A stretch of 64,000 nucleotides of DNA from Streptomyces virginiae. Its GTDB lineage: Bacteria; Actinomycetota; Actinomycetes; Streptomycetales; Streptomycetaceae. The position numbers and the translations under genes are program-made. The stretch is taken from positions 1 through 64,000 of the forward strand of contig NZ_JOAK01000029.1 in the NCBI RefSeq assembly GCF_000720455.1. The letters run 5' to 3'. Below, one piece after another: positions 52,728-61,119 of this stretch. Each line of letters opens with the position of its first letter. The first letter of the stretch is position 1. The notes beneath the pieces are model-generated. The model did not search any database and was not told the DNA's origin. It saw only the letters and a program-made list of their open reading frames with translations.

Positions 52728-53099
52728 TTGCGCGTGATCGCCGCTTCCCCCGACCACGTCACCACCACCCCGAACGCCACCATGACCGCGTTCGCCGCCC
52801 CCAGCCGCGGCAGCTCCGAGCTGTCCACCTGGCTCGTCGACATGCCCGCCGGCGCCACCGGCCCCGAGCACTCCGTCAGCCGCGAGCAGGTCTGGACCCT
52901 GACCGCCGGCACCCTGGAGATCACCTGCGAGGGCCGCACCGAGAAGGTCACCGCCGGCCAGACCCTGGTCCTGCCCGCGGACGTACCGCGCAGGATCCAC
53001 TGCGCCGAGACCTTCCGGGCCTACGTCGCGATGCGCGCGGACGGCGTGGTGTCGGTGGCGGGCGAGGAGGGCACCCGCGTCCTCCCCTGGGCCCGTTAG
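52728..53099 (+). CDS. Cupin domain protein
   Basis: 123 aa single-domain cupin: STWLVDMPAGATGPEHSVSREQVWTLTAGTLEITCEGRTEKVTAGQTLVLPADVPRRIHCAETFRAYV. The metal-binding His/Glu set is EHS...Q and H in RRIHC, partly degenerate, so activity is uncertain. The probable start is TTG at 52728 (GAGGA 7 nt upstream), with GTG at 52734 as alternative. Controlled together with the divergent MarR gene. Convergent with the next gene with no spacer. Confidence 0.85.
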   Translation: MRVIAASPDHVTTTPNATMTAFAAPSRGSSELSTWLVDMPAGATGPEHSVSREQVWTLTAGTLEITCEGRTEKVTAGQTLVLPADVPRRIHCAETFRAYVAMRADGVVSVAGEEGTRVLPWAR

Positions 53100-53414
53100 T
53101 CAGTCGGAGTCCTGGTCCTTGTCGCGGTCCTTGTTCTCCTGCTCCTCGCGCAGGGACTTGAGGAACTCCGGGTTGTCGTCGGGAGCCACCCACTGGCTCC
53201 GGCCCCGGGTGCCGCCGCGCCCCCCGCCGGAGGTCACCCGCTTCTTGCCCGCGAACAGCCACACCACCGGTCCCACGATGGAGAAGAGCAGGATGATGAG
53301 CACCCACATCGCCTTGGGCAGGTGCTTGACCTCTTCCTCCGGCGTGTTCAGGCAGTCGATGAAGGCGTAGATGGTCAGCGCGATGATCAGCAGGAACGGC
53401 AGATAGCGCAGCAC
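53100..53414 (-). CDS. PLD nuclease N-terminal (PLDc_N) membrane protein
   Basis: 104 aa. Two helices (LPFLLIIALTIYAFIDC and AMWVLIILLFSIVGPVVWLF) with the PLDc_N pattern, followed by a basic and acidic cytosolic tail (SQWVAPDDNPEFLKSLREEQENKDRDKDQDSD). Common beside the menaquinone decarboxylase gene in Streptomyces. GTG at 53414. Its role is unknown. Confidence 0.92.
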   Translation of the reverse strand: MLRYLPFLLIIALTIYAFIDCLNTPEEEVKHLPKAMWVLIILLFSIVGPVVWLFAGKKRVTSGGGRGGTRGRSQWVAPDDNPEFLKSLREEQENKDRDKDQDSD

Positions 53415-53504
53415 GGTGTGGGACCGACTCCCGGGCAGTGACGGCGGGCCCGCAAGGGGCCCCGGTGACGCTCCCAGCGTAGTTGGTGACGGATACTGGC
53501 CCCT

Positions 53505-54962
53505 ATGGCTTACGACGATCTCCGCTCGCTGCTCCGGGCTCTGGAGCGAGAGGGCGACCTCAAGCGCATCAAGGCCGAAGTCGACCCGTACCTGGAGGTC
53601 GGGGAGATCGTCGACAGAGTGAACAAAGCGGGCGGCCCCGCGCTCCTCTTCGAGAACGTCAAGGGCTCGGCGATGCCGCTGGCCATGAACGTCTTCGGCA
53701 CCGACCGCCGCCTCCTGAAGGCCCTCGGGCTGAAGTCCTACGCCGAGATCAGCGAGAAGATCGGCGGCCTGCTCAAGCCGGAACTGCCGCAGGGCTTCAT
53801 CGGGGTCCGCGAGGCCTTCGGCAAGCTCGGCTCGATGGTCCACGTGCCGCCGAAGAAGGTGAAGGGCGACTCCGCGCCCGTCCAGGAGGTCGTCCTCACC
53901 GGCGACGACGTCGACCTGGACCTGCTGCCGGCCCTCTTCACCTGGCCCAAGGACGGCGGTTCCTTCTTCAACCTCGGCCTGACCCACACCAAGCACCCCG
54001 AGACGGGCGTGCGCAACCTCGGCCTCTACCGGCTGCAGCGCCACGACAAGCGCACCATCGGCATGCACTGGCAGATCCACAAGGACAGCCGCAACCACTA
54101 CGCCGTCGCCGCCGCCAAGGGCGAGCGGCTGCCCGTCGCGATCGCCTTCGGCTGCCCGCCCGCCGTCACGTACGCGTCCACCGCGCCGCTGCCGGGCGAC
54201 ATCGACGAGTACCTCTTCGCCGGCTTCGTCGCGGGCAAGCGGATCGAGATGGTCGACTGCAAGACCGTCCCGCTCCAGGTCCCGGCCAACGCGGAGGTCG
54301 TCGTCGAGGGCTGGCTGGAGCCCGGCGAGATGCTCCCGGAAGGCCCCTTCGGCGACCACACCGGCTTCTACACCCCGCAGGAGCCCTTCCCGGCCCTGAA
54401 GATCGACTGCATCACGATGCGCAAGCGGCCGCTGCTCCAGTCGATCGTGGTGGGCCGCCCGCCGACCGAGGACGGGCCGCTGGGCCGCGCGACGGAGCGG
54501 TTCTTCCTGCCCCTGCTGAAGATCATCGTCCCGGACATCGTGGACTACCACCTGCCCGAGTCGGGCGGCTTCCACAACTGCGCGATCGTCTCGATCGACA
54601 AGAAGTACCCCAAGCACGCGCAGAAGGTCATGCACGCCATCTGGGGCGCCCACATGATGTCGCTGACCAAGCTGATCATCGTGGTGGACAAGGACTGCGA
54701 CGTCCACGACCTGCACGAGGTGTCCTGGCGGGCCCTCGGCAACACGGACTACTCCCGCGACCTCACCGTCGTCGAGGGCCCGGTGGACCACCTCGACCAC
54801 GCCTCCTACCAGCAGTTCTGGGGCGGCAAGGCGGGCATCGACGCGACGAAGAAGCTGCCCGAGGAGGGCTACACCCGCGACGGCGGCTGGCCGGACATGG
54901 TGGAGTCGGACCCGGCGACCGCCGCCCTGGTGGACCGCCGCTGGAAGGAGTACGGCCTGTGA
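53505..54962 (+). CDS. UbiD-family decarboxylase for menaquinone synthesis
   Basis: 485 aa. UbiD signature throughout: LRALEREGDLKRI at the start, GLYRLQRHDKRTIGMHWQIHKDS, EYLFAGFVAGKRIEMVDC, the catalytic EGPFGDHTGFYTPQEPFPAL (Glu-x-x-x-Arg/Asp site), LPESGGFHNCAIVSI. It uses prenylated FMN made by the UbiX homologue encoded at 57.3 kb. With UbiA/MqnP and MqnE in the same cluster it should act in the late futalosine pathway, removing the carboxylate of the prenylated dihydroxynaphthoate. The stop overlaps the next start (GTGA). Confidence 0.94.
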   Translation: MAYDDLRSLLRALEREGDLKRIKAEVDPYLEVGEIVDRVNKAGGPALLFENVKGSAMPLAMNVFGTDRRLLKALGLKSYAEISEKIGGLLKPELPQGFIGVREAFGKLGSMVHVPPKKVKGDSAPVQEVVLTGDDVDLDLLPALFTWPKDGGSFFNLGLTHTKHPETGVRNLGLYRLQRHDKRTIGMHWQIHKDSRNHYAVAAAKGERLPVAIAFGCPPAVTYASTAPLPGDIDEYLFAGFVAGKRIEMVDCKTVPLQVPANAEVVVEGWLEPGEMLPEGPFGDHTGFYTPQEPFPALKIDCITMRKRPLLQSIVVGRPPTEDGPLGRATERFFLPLLKIIVPDIVDYHLPESGGFHNCAIVSIDKKYPKHAQKVMHAIWGAHMMSLTKLIIVVDKDCDVHDLHEVSWRALGNTDYSRDLTVVEGPVDHLDHASYQQFWGGKAGIDATKKLPEEGYTRDGGWPDMVESDPATAALVDRRWKEYGL

Positions 54963-55432
54963 GCCCCATCGCCGTGGACGGCCCGGAACTGAACATCGGC
55001 ACCTCCGGGACGTATGTGGTCCTGGCCCGCCCGAAGATCGACCCGACCCAGCCCGGCGTGATCGTCGCGGCCCGGGACGCGGGCGTGAGCCCGGAGGAGT
55101 TCGCCGGCCCCGGCGACGTCTGGGCGCTGATGTACGACGAGGAGGGCGACGGCGACGGCTTCGAACTGCCCGGCGCCCGGGACACGGAGGCGGACGCCTT
55201 CGCGGAGCAGTTGCAGCAGGCCCTGGCCGCTGCCGAGCCGTTCACCGTGGAGGCCGGCAACTTCCTGCGCCTGGACGCCCGGCCCGCCGGCGCCGCCTGG
55301 GAGGTCACCGCGCACGTCACCCCGCCCGAGGGCGAGGACGACGGCGCCGCGGCCCGGACGCTGGAACTGGGCGCACTCCCGGCGGCGGACCTGCTGGCCG
55401 AACTCGAACAGTTCCGGAGGGAACTCGCATGA
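54959..55432 (+). CDS. Hypothetical protein between UbiD and UbiA
   Basis: 157 aa. GTG at 54959 overlaps the UbiD stop, and its TGA overlaps the UbiA ATG (ATGA), so it is coupled on both sides and must be a real gene. Acidic, no signal or membrane segment; N-terminal beta strands (NIGTSGTYVVLARPKIDPTQPGVIVAA), C-terminal helix (LLAELEQFRREL). No family recognised; it may be an accessory to the menaquinone steps. Confidence 0.85.
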   Translation: MSPIAVDGPELNIGTSGTYVVLARPKIDPTQPGVIVAARDAGVSPEEFAGPGDVWALMYDEEGDGDGFELPGARDTEADAFAEQLQQALAAAEPFTVEAGNFLRLDARPAGAAWEVTAHVTPPEGEDDGAAARTLELGALPAADLLAELEQFRRELA

Positions 55433-56352
55433 TGACCACCGCCGATGGAGTGGTCGGACAGGGGCCCGCGCCGGAGGCGGCCAACAAGGTCAAGGCCTTC
55501 CTGCGGCTGGTGATGATCGAGCACTCGGTCTTCGCGCTGCCGTTCGCCTACATCGCGGCGCTGACCGCCATGTTCCAGCTCGACCGGACCGTGCACTGGG
55601 GCAAGCTGCTCCTCGTCACTGTCTGCATGGTGGGGCTGCGCACCTTCGCCATGGCCGCGAACCGGATCATCGACCGCGAGATCGACGCCCGCAATCCGCG
55701 GACCGCGGGGCGCGAGCTGGTCACCGGGGCGGTGTCGGTCCGCTCGGCCTGGACCGGCGCGGCGATCGCGCTCGTGGTCTTCCTCGGTTCGGCGGCCCTG
55801 CTGAACCCGCTGTGCCTGGCGCTGGCCCCGGTCGCCGTCGTCCCGATGGTGGTCTACCCGTACGGCAAGCGGTTCACGAACTTCCCGCACGCCATCCTGG
55901 GGCTGGCCCAGGCGATGGGCCCGGTCGGGGCCTGGCTGGCGATCACCGGCGAGTGGTCCTGGGACGCGGTGGTCCTCGGCCTGGCGGTCGGCGTGTGGAT
56001 CGGCGGCTTCGACCTGATCTTCGCCTGCCAGGACGTGGCCGCCGACCGTGCGGAGGGCGTCAAGTCCGTCCCGGCCCGCTTCGGCGTCCCGGCCGCCCTC
56101 TGGGGGGCGCGCGGCGCGCACGTCGTCACCACGGCCCTGCTGGCCTGGTACGCGCTCGCCACGGACGCCGGCCCGCTGTTCTGGGCCGGCCTGGCGGTCG
56201 TCGTCGCCGCCTTCGTCTACGAGCACACCATCGTGACGCCGCACGACCTGTCCCGCCTGAACCGGGCCTTCTTCACGGTCAACGGCTTCATCGGCATCGC
56301 CCTCTTCGTGTGCGCCCTGGCCGACCTCGTGGTCCGCGGCCTGGTCCTGTAG
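55429..56352 (+). CDS. mqnP: Menaquinone biosynthesis prenyltransferase (UbiA/MqnP)
   Basis: 307 aa, about eight to nine membrane helices. The first Asp-rich motif is NRIIDREIDARNPRTAGREL (about 80-95), the second DLIFACQDVAADRAEGVKSVPARFG (about 190-215), both typical of UbiA enzymes binding polyprenyl diphosphate with Mg2+. The start EHSVFALPFAYIAAL is the MqnP/UbiA-like form. It attaches the isoprenoid tail to the naphthoate in the membrane. ATG at 55429 or 55432. Confidence 0.93.
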   Translation: MMTTADGVVGQGPAPEAANKVKAFLRLVMIEHSVFALPFAYIAALTAMFQLDRTVHWGKLLLVTVCMVGLRTFAMAANRIIDREIDARNPRTAGRELVTGAVSVRSAWTGAAIALVVFLGSAALLNPLCLALAPVAVVPMVVYPYGKRFTNFPHAILGLAQAMGPVGAWLAITGEWSWDAVVLGLAVGVWIGGFDLIFACQDVAADRAEGVKSVPARFGVPAALWGARGAHVVTTALLAWYALATDAGPLFWAGLAVVVAAFVYEHTIVTPHDLSRLNRAFFTVNGFIGIALFVCALADLVVRGLVL

Positions 56353-56356
56353 CCCG

Positions 56357-56632
56357 CAGGAGGGAGCCGGGCAGCACCGCGGGGTGCGCGGTCTGCGTGG
56401 CAACGACTACGAGGTCAAGGACCGGGCCCGCGCGCGGCGCGGGATCCCGCACTACCTGATCTTCGCCCCGTACAGGGCGCACTGCGTGACCCTGTGGAAC
56501 CCCGGCCCGGACGGTTACCGGGGCCGGGGCACCATCCCGTAGGGCGGCGAGTTCACCGTCGAGACCGGCACCGGCAAGCTCGTGATCGACACCTCGGGCC
56601 CGCCCGTGGACCCTTCCGTCGTCAGACCGTGA
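56357..56632 (+). pseudogene. Remnant of a Uma2-family gene (5' part lost, internal stop)
   Basis: The frame through 56393 reads LRGNDYEVKDRARARRG, then IPHYLIFAPYRAHCVTLWNP and GPDGYRGRGTIP, hits TAG at 56540, and continues GGEFTVETGTGKLVIDTSG to a TGA at 56630. This is the C-terminal half of a Streptomyces Uma2 protein (DYEVKDRARARRGIPHYLIFDPY type). The TAG replaces the expected Tyr (Ile-Pro-Tyr-Gly-Gly), a single change from TAC. The N-terminal half, with its Pro-Asp active site, is absent because the fragment abuts the mqnP stop. Not expected to be functional. Confidence 0.8.
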
Positions 56633-57227
56633 CGGCCGGGCGGGGGGCCGGGCGGCGGAAGCAGAGGGCCGTCACGATGCCCGCCACCAGACCGCACAGG
56701 TGGCCCTGCCAGCTGACGCCCGAGTCCGTCGGGAGGATGCCGGAGACGATCGTGGTGCCCCAGACGGCGGCGACGCCCACGGCCACCGCGATGCCCAGCG
56801 CCCTGCGCTCGACGAAGCCCCGTACGAGCAGGTAGCCGAAGAGCCCGAAGACGACGCCGGATGCGCCCAGCGTCATCGTGCCGGAGGGGGATATCAGCCA
56901 GGTGCCGAGGCCGTCGGCCAGCAGGATCAGGCCGCACACCGCGAGGAACCGGCGGATCCCGGACAGGGCGGCTATGAAGCCGAGGACCAGCAGCGGGACG
57001 CTGTTGGAGGCGACGTGGTCGAAGCCGAAGTGGAGGAAGGCCGCGGATACGACGCCGGTGAGGCTGTCGGGGTCGCGGGCGACGATCCCGTACTGGTCGA
57101 GGGCGTGACCGGTGACGTGGTCGACGGCTTCCAGGACCCACAGCAGGGCCACCCAGCCCAGCATCAGCTTGGCCGCGGCCTTGGCCCGGTCGGTCTGCGT
57201 CCGGCCGGTATCCACCGTCGTGCTCAT
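56622..57227 (-). CDS. Rhomboid family intramembrane serine protease
   Basis: 201 aa, six membrane segments. Catalytic Ser in GASGVVFGLFGYLL near residue 122 (G-x-S-G) and catalytic His in GHLCGLVAG near 176. The preceding loop has FLHFGFDHVASNSVPLLVLG, the usual H-x-x-x-H/N helix. ATG at 57227 has AAGGGGG 6 nt upstream. It lies within the menaquinone cluster but on the opposite strand and is probably independent. Confidence 0.9.
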   Translation of the reverse strand: MSTTVDTGRTQTDRAKAAAKLMLGWVALLWVLEAVDHVTGHALDQYGIVARDPDSLTGVVSAAFLHFGFDHVASNSVPLLVLGFIAALSGIRRFLAVCGLILLADGLGTWLISPSGTMTLGASGVVFGLFGYLLVRGFVERRALGIAVAVGVAAVWGTTIVSGILPTDSGVSWQGHLCGLVAGIVTALCFRRPAPRPAVTV

Positions 57228-57313
57228 CTTCGCCCCCTTCGCGGCTCCCCCCACGGGAACGTGCGGTCACCTTACTGAGTGCCCGCCGGGCGTGGCCGGA
57301 TAGTCTCGGAGGT

Positions 57314-58006
57314 ATGACAGAGCGCAATCGCACCCCGTGGGTGGTCGGGGTTTCCGGAGCGTCCGGGACGCCGTACGCGGCGGCGGTGCTCCGCGGGCTG
57401 CTCGCCGCGGGGGAGAGCGTCGACCTGGTCGTGAGCCGGGCCTCGCGCCTCACCCTGCTGGACGAGACCGGGATCGCCTTCCGCGACGCGCACTGGCGCG
57501 AGGACCTCGCGCAGTGGCTGGCACGCGGAGCCGACGGGAAGCCGGGGACCTTCGAGGACCTGGCGCAGGACGCGGACGTCCGGTACTGGGGTGCCGGGGA
57601 CCTGGCCGCGGGCCCGAGTTCGGGCTCGTACCCGGTCAAGGGGATGCTCATCGTCCCCGCTTCCACGGCGTGCGTGGCGGGGGTGGCGCTCGGGCTGTCG
57701 AAGGACCTGCTCCAGCGCGTGGCGAGCGTGACGCTCAAGGAGCGGCGCCGGCTGGTGGTCGCGGTGCGGGAGACCCCGCTGAACGGGCAGACGCTGAAGC
57801 ATCTGGTGGCGCTGGACGAGGCGGGCGCGGTCGTGCTGCCCGCCTCTCCGGCGTTCTACGCGGGGGCGACGCACATCCAGGATCTGGTGGACTTCGTCGC
57901 CGGGCGGGTGCTGGACGCGGCAGGGGTGCCGCACCGGCTGTACCGCCGCTGGGAGGGGGAGCTGGGAGGCTCCCGCTCCCCCCGGGGGGCAAACGGTGGT
58001 GACTAG
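57314..58006 (+). CDS. ubiX: UbiX-family flavin prenyltransferase
   Basis: 230 aa. WVVGVSGASGTPYAAAVLRGLL is the flavin-binding N-terminus; SSGSYPVKGMLIVPASTACVAGVALGLSKDLLQRVASVTLKERRRLVVAVRETPL is the conserved core. It makes prenyl-FMN from FMN and dimethylallyl phosphate for the UbiD homologue at 53.5 kb. The C-terminal 20 residues (WEGELGGSRSPRGANGGD) are a non-conserved tail. The TAG stop lies in a CTAG that is also the stop of the convergent small gene. Confidence 0.94.
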   Translation: MTERNRTPWVVGVSGASGTPYAAAVLRGLLAAGESVDLVVSRASRLTLLDETGIAFRDAHWREDLAQWLARGADGKPGTFEDLAQDADVRYWGAGDLAAGPSSGSYPVKGMLIVPASTACVAGVALGLSKDLLQRVASVTLKERRRLVVAVRETPLNGQTLKHLVALDEAGAVVLPASPAFYAGATHIQDLVDFVAGRVLDAAGVPHRLYRRWEGELGGSRSPRGANGGD

Positions 58007-58137
58007 GCCTTCTTGCGGCCCAGCGGCTTGCTGGCCTTGTCGACGCGGACGGCCGCGGCGGGCTGGTGGGCTCGGGATCGGTTGGCCAGCTCCTGGAGCT
58101 GTCGCATGTGTGCGTGGGCCATCTCGATCGTGAACAC
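58003..58137 (-). CDS. Small basic protein (44 aa) convergent with ubiX
   Basis: The minus strand reads MFTIEMAHAHMRQLQELANR, continuing SRAHQPAAAVRVDKASKPLGRKKA, then TAG. It has an N-terminal amphipathic helix and a basic tail. GTG at 58137 with AGGAG 9 nt upstream (caggagtggtacacc). Stop overlaps the ubiX stop by 3-4 nt. Divergent from the Lrp gene. No family recognised, but codon use (nearly all G/C third positions) and the ribosome site support it as a real gene. Confidence 0.72.
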   Translation of the reverse strand: MFTIEMAHAHMRQLQELANRSRAHQPAAAVRVDKASKPLGRKKA

Positions 58138-58202
58138 GGTGTACCACTCCTGAAGATCGTCGCTGATCTGCTGAATGAAATCGCAGGGTGTTGACCCCGC
58201 AT

Positions 58203-58226
58203 GCCTTAGATTCTATACCTAAACTT
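58203..58226. promoter_or_regulatory. AT-rich element between the small gene and lrp
   Basis: CTTAGATTCTATACCTAAA (TTAG...CTAA arms at 58206-58223) is an imperfect inverted repeat, unusually AT-rich for this DNA. It lies in the divergent promoter 37 nt before the Lrp start, so it may be the autoregulatory Lrp site or a -10 region. Confidence 0.35.
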
Positions 58227-58259
58227 GCAGGATCGCCGAATAATGGAAGGCTCCACGTA

Positions 58260-58715
58260 ATGGACACGGTGGACAGGCAGCTCATCCAGGCACTCCGGGA
58301 GAACGGTCGCGCCTCGTACGCGGAGCTGGGCCGTCTCGTGGGCCTCTCCGGCCCCAGCGTCACCGACCGCATCAACCGTCTGGAGACGGCCGGCGTCATC
58401 ACCGGCTACCGCGCGACGGTCGACTCGGCCTCGCTCGGCCTCGGCGTCACCGCGCTGATCGGCATCTCCCTCTCCGACGCCGCCGACCACGAGGACGTGG
58501 CCCGGCGGCTGCGCGACCTCGCGGAGATCGAGGACTGCTGGTTCATCGCCGGCGACGACTCCTACATGCTCAAGGTGCGCGCCAGCGACGTGGACGGCCT
58601 GGAGAAGATCATCCGCAAGCTCTCCGGAACCAAGGGCGTCTCGCGCACCCGCACCACCATCGTGCTCTCCACGAAGTGGGAGAACCGGGTCGGGGAGCTG
58701 CCCGAGGAAGCCTGA
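58260..58715 (+). CDS. Lrp/AsnC family transcriptional regulator
   Basis: 151 aa. N-terminal HTH (MDTVDRQLIQALRENGRASYAELGRLVGLSGPSVTDRINRLETAGVITGY) and RAM ligand domain (LGVTALIGISLSDAADHEDVARRL...EDCWFIAGDDSYMLKVRASDVDGLE). ATG at 58260, GGAAGG 9 nt upstream. It stands directly before mqnE (61 bp) and is conserved there, so a role in control of the menaquinone genes is plausible but not shown. Confidence 0.93.
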   Translation: MDTVDRQLIQALRENGRASYAELGRLVGLSGPSVTDRINRLETAGVITGYRATVDSASLGLGVTALIGISLSDAADHEDVARRLRDLAEIEDCWFIAGDDSYMLKVRASDVDGLEKIIRKLSGTKGVSRTRTTIVLSTKWENRVGELPEEA

Positions 58716-58776
58716 GAGTACGGTTGGTCAGGGTTTGCAGGACAGGCAAGAGGCATCTAGAGGAGGCGACCGGTAC

Positions 58777-59940
58777 ATGGACGCTGGGCTCAAGCGTGAG
58801 CTGGAGGAGAAGGTCCGCTCCGGCGAGCGGCTGACCCGTGAGGACGGCATCGCCCTCTACGAGTCGGACGACCTGGCCTGGCTCGGCGGCCTCGCCCACG
58901 AGGTGCGCACGCGCAAGAACGGTGACGTGGTCCACTTCAACGTCAACCGCCACCTCAACATGACCAACGTGTGCACCGCGTCGTGCGCCTACTGCTCGTT
59001 CCAGCGCAAGCCGGGCGAGAAGGACGCGTACACGATGCGCATCGAGGAGGCCGTGCGCCTGGCCAAGGCCATGGAGACGGAGAACCTCACCGAGCTGCAC
59101 ATCGTCAACGGCCTGCACCCGAACCTGCCGTGGCGCTACTACCCGCGCTCGCTCTCCGAGCTGAAGAAGGCGCTGCCGCACGTCTCGCTCAAGGCGTTCA
59201 CGGCGACGGAGATCCACCACTTCGAGACGATCTCCGGCATGTCCGCCTCGGACATCCTGGACGAGCTGATCGAAGCCGGCCTGGAGTCCCTCACCGGCGG
59301 CGGCGCGGAGATCTTCGACTGGGAGGTCCGCCAGCACATCGTCGACCACCGCACCCACTGGGAGGACTGGTCGCGCATCCACCGTCTGGCGCACTCGAAG
59401 GGCCTCAAGACCCCTTCGACGATGCTGTACGGGCACATCGAGGAGCCGCGCCACCGCGTGGACCACGTGCTGCGCCTGCGCGAGCTCCAGGACGAGACCG
59501 GCGGCTTCCAGGTCTTCATCCCGCTGCGCTACCAGCACGACTTCGTGGACATGCAGGACGGCAAGGTGCGCAACAAGCTCCAGGCGCGCACGACGATGGC
59601 CACCGGCGCCGAGGCCCTGAAGACCTTCGCCGTATCGCGGCTGCTCTTCGACAACGTTCCGCACGTCAAGGTCTTCTGGGTGATGCACGGCGTGCAGACC
59701 GCCCAGCTCGCGCTCCAGCACGGCGCGGACGACATGGACGGCTCGGTCGTCGAGTACAAGATCACCCACGACGCGGACAACTACGGCACCCCGAACAAGC
59801 TGGGCCGTGAGGACCTGCTGGAGCTGATCCGGGAGGCCGGCTTCCGGCCGGTCGAGCGCAACACGCGCTACGAGATCATCCGCGAGTACCCCGGACCGGA
59901 CGCGGACCTGCGCGAGACCCCGCAGGCGATGCGCGTCTGA
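58777..59940 (+). CDS. mqnE: Aminofutalosine synthase MqnE (radical SAM)
   Basis: 387 aa. The radical-SAM cluster motif CTASCAYC (C-x3-C-x2-C) at about 66-73 is preceded by HFNVNRHLNMTNVC, characteristic of MqnE/MqnC-type enzymes. GLHPNLPWRYYPRSL and GGGAEIFDWEVRQ are family signatures. It adds a S-adenosylmethionine-derived radical to 3-[(1-carboxyvinyl)oxy]benzoate to give 6-amino-6-deoxyfutalosine, an early step of the alternative menaquinone route. ATG at 58777, GAGGAGG 10 nt upstream. Its usual partners mqnA, B, C and D are not in this window. Confidence 0.95.
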   Translation: MDAGLKRELEEKVRSGERLTREDGIALYESDDLAWLGGLAHEVRTRKNGDVVHFNVNRHLNMTNVCTASCAYCSFQRKPGEKDAYTMRIEEAVRLAKAMETENLTELHIVNGLHPNLPWRYYPRSLSELKKALPHVSLKAFTATEIHHFETISGMSASDILDELIEAGLESLTGGGAEIFDWEVRQHIVDHRTHWEDWSRIHRLAHSKGLKTPSTMLYGHIEEPRHRVDHVLRLRELQDETGGFQVFIPLRYQHDFVDMQDGKVRNKLQARTTMATGAEALKTFAVSRLLFDNVPHVKVFWVMHGVQTAQLALQHGADDMDGSVVEYKITHDADNYGTPNKLGREDLLELIREAGFRPVERNTRYEIIREYPGPDADLRETPQAMRV

Positions 59941-59980
59941 CCCGCGCGCGCCACGGCGCCAGAGCCGTTCCCGGCGAGTT

Positions 59981-60004
59981 AACCCCGGCCCATGGGCCGG
60001 GGTT
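59981..60004. terminator. Perfect palindromic terminator after mqnE
   Basis: AACCCCGGCC-CATG-GGCCGGGGTT, followed by TTAG, directly downstream of mqnE and upstream of the next plus-strand gene. Confidence 0.88.
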
Positions 60005-60050
60005 TAGCTTTTCCTGGACGGGCCGATGAGGTAATGGTTAAACTCGTGCA

Positions 60051-60575
60051 ATGACCCTTACTTTCACCCTGGATCCGGTCGTCGGACCCTCCCTGCGTGA
60101 TGGAATCCTCAAGCTCTGGACGGACGTCTCCAACGCGGGCGGCGCCGTGGGCTTCGTGCCGCCGGTCACCCACGACGACGTCCGCCCCTCGCTCGCCAAG
60201 CACCTCGCCGCCGTCGCCGACGGGAGCTGCCGGCTGCTCGTCGGGCGCGACGAGGACGGCGCGGTCGCCGCGACCGCCTTCCTCACCCACAACGCGCACC
60301 GGCTTCAGCGCCACTGGCTGTGGGCCTACACGGTGATGGTCCATCCGCGCCACCAGGGCAAGGGCCTCGGGCGCGACCTCATGGCGGCGACCGAGGCCGC
60401 CGCCCGCTCGGTCGAGGGCATCGACGCCATCCGCCTGACCTGCCGCGGCGGCCTCGGACTGGAGCACTTCTACTCCTCCTGCGGCTACAAAGAGGTCGGC
60501 CGCGTGCCCGGCGCCGTCCGCGTGGCCCCGGGCGACGACCGCGACGACATCACGATGCTGCTGCCGCTGTACTGA
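60051..60575 (+). CDS. GNAT family N-acetyltransferase
   Basis: 174 aa. The acetyl-CoA loop is WAYTVMVHPRHQGKGLGRDLMAATEAAARS (Q-G-K-G-L-G), followed by LTCRGGLGLEHFYSSCGYKEVGRVPGAVRVAPGD, as in Streptomyces GNATs found beside mqnE. The tail ITMLLPLY is the usual last strand. Substrate unknown. ATG at 60051. Confidence 0.9.
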   Translation: MTLTFTLDPVVGPSLRDGILKLWTDVSNAGGAVGFVPPVTHDDVRPSLAKHLAAVADGSCRLLVGRDEDGAVAATAFLTHNAHRLQRHWLWAYTVMVHPRHQGKGLGRDLMAATEAAARSVEGIDAIRLTCRGGLGLEHFYSSCGYKEVGRVPGAVRVAPGDDRDDITMLLPLY

Positions 60576-60694
60576 CGGCGTCCGTCCGCACCCCGGCGGG
60601 CCGCGGCCGGGCCCCGGCGTGCTTCACTGGACGGGCGCCGTGCGACGCCCGGCGTACCGACCGCGAACGCCACGACGAGAGAGAAGGGGTCACC

Positions 60695-61006
60695 GTGTCC
60701 CTCAAGCCGAGCGCAACGATCCGATACACCGCGATGCGCCTGGGCGTCTTCGTCGGCTGCCTCGCCGTCGTCGCCGTCCTCGTCCGGCTCGGCTGGGTGC
60801 CCGCCGGTCTCGGCGACGCCAACGGCGCCTGGGTCGTGCTGCTCGCCCTCGTCCTCTCCGCCCCGCTCTCCTTCATCCTCCTGCGCAAGCAGCGCGACGA
60901 GATGTCCGCGCAGATCTCCGGGCGCGTCGCGGGTGCGAAGGAGAAGCTCGCCGCCAACCGCAGCCAGGAGGACCAGGCGGACGACGCGGCGCGCGTCGGG
61001 TCGTAA
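60695..61006 (+). CDS. DUF4229 domain membrane protein
   Basis: 103 aa. Two hydrophobic helices (LGVFVGCLAVVAVLVRLGWV and WVVLLALVLSAPLSFILL) followed by LRKQRDEMSAQISGRVAGAKEKLAANRSQEDQ, the DUF4229 pattern. GTG at 60695 with GAGAAGGGG about 6 nt upstream. Small actinobacterial inner-membrane protein of unknown role. Confidence 0.9.
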   Translation: MSLKPSATIRYTAMRLGVFVGCLAVVAVLVRLGWVPAGLGDANGAWVVLLALVLSAPLSFILLRKQRDEMSAQISGRVAGAKEKLAANRSQEDQADDAARVGS

Positions 61007-61119
61007 GGCCCCAGTTGGCTTCATCACACATCGAACCGCCCCAGCACCGGGAATACCGCCCGTAACGCTGGGGCGTTGGTGTTTTCCGGGTCCGCGCAAG
61101 AGGGCCCCGCGCGCCGCTG

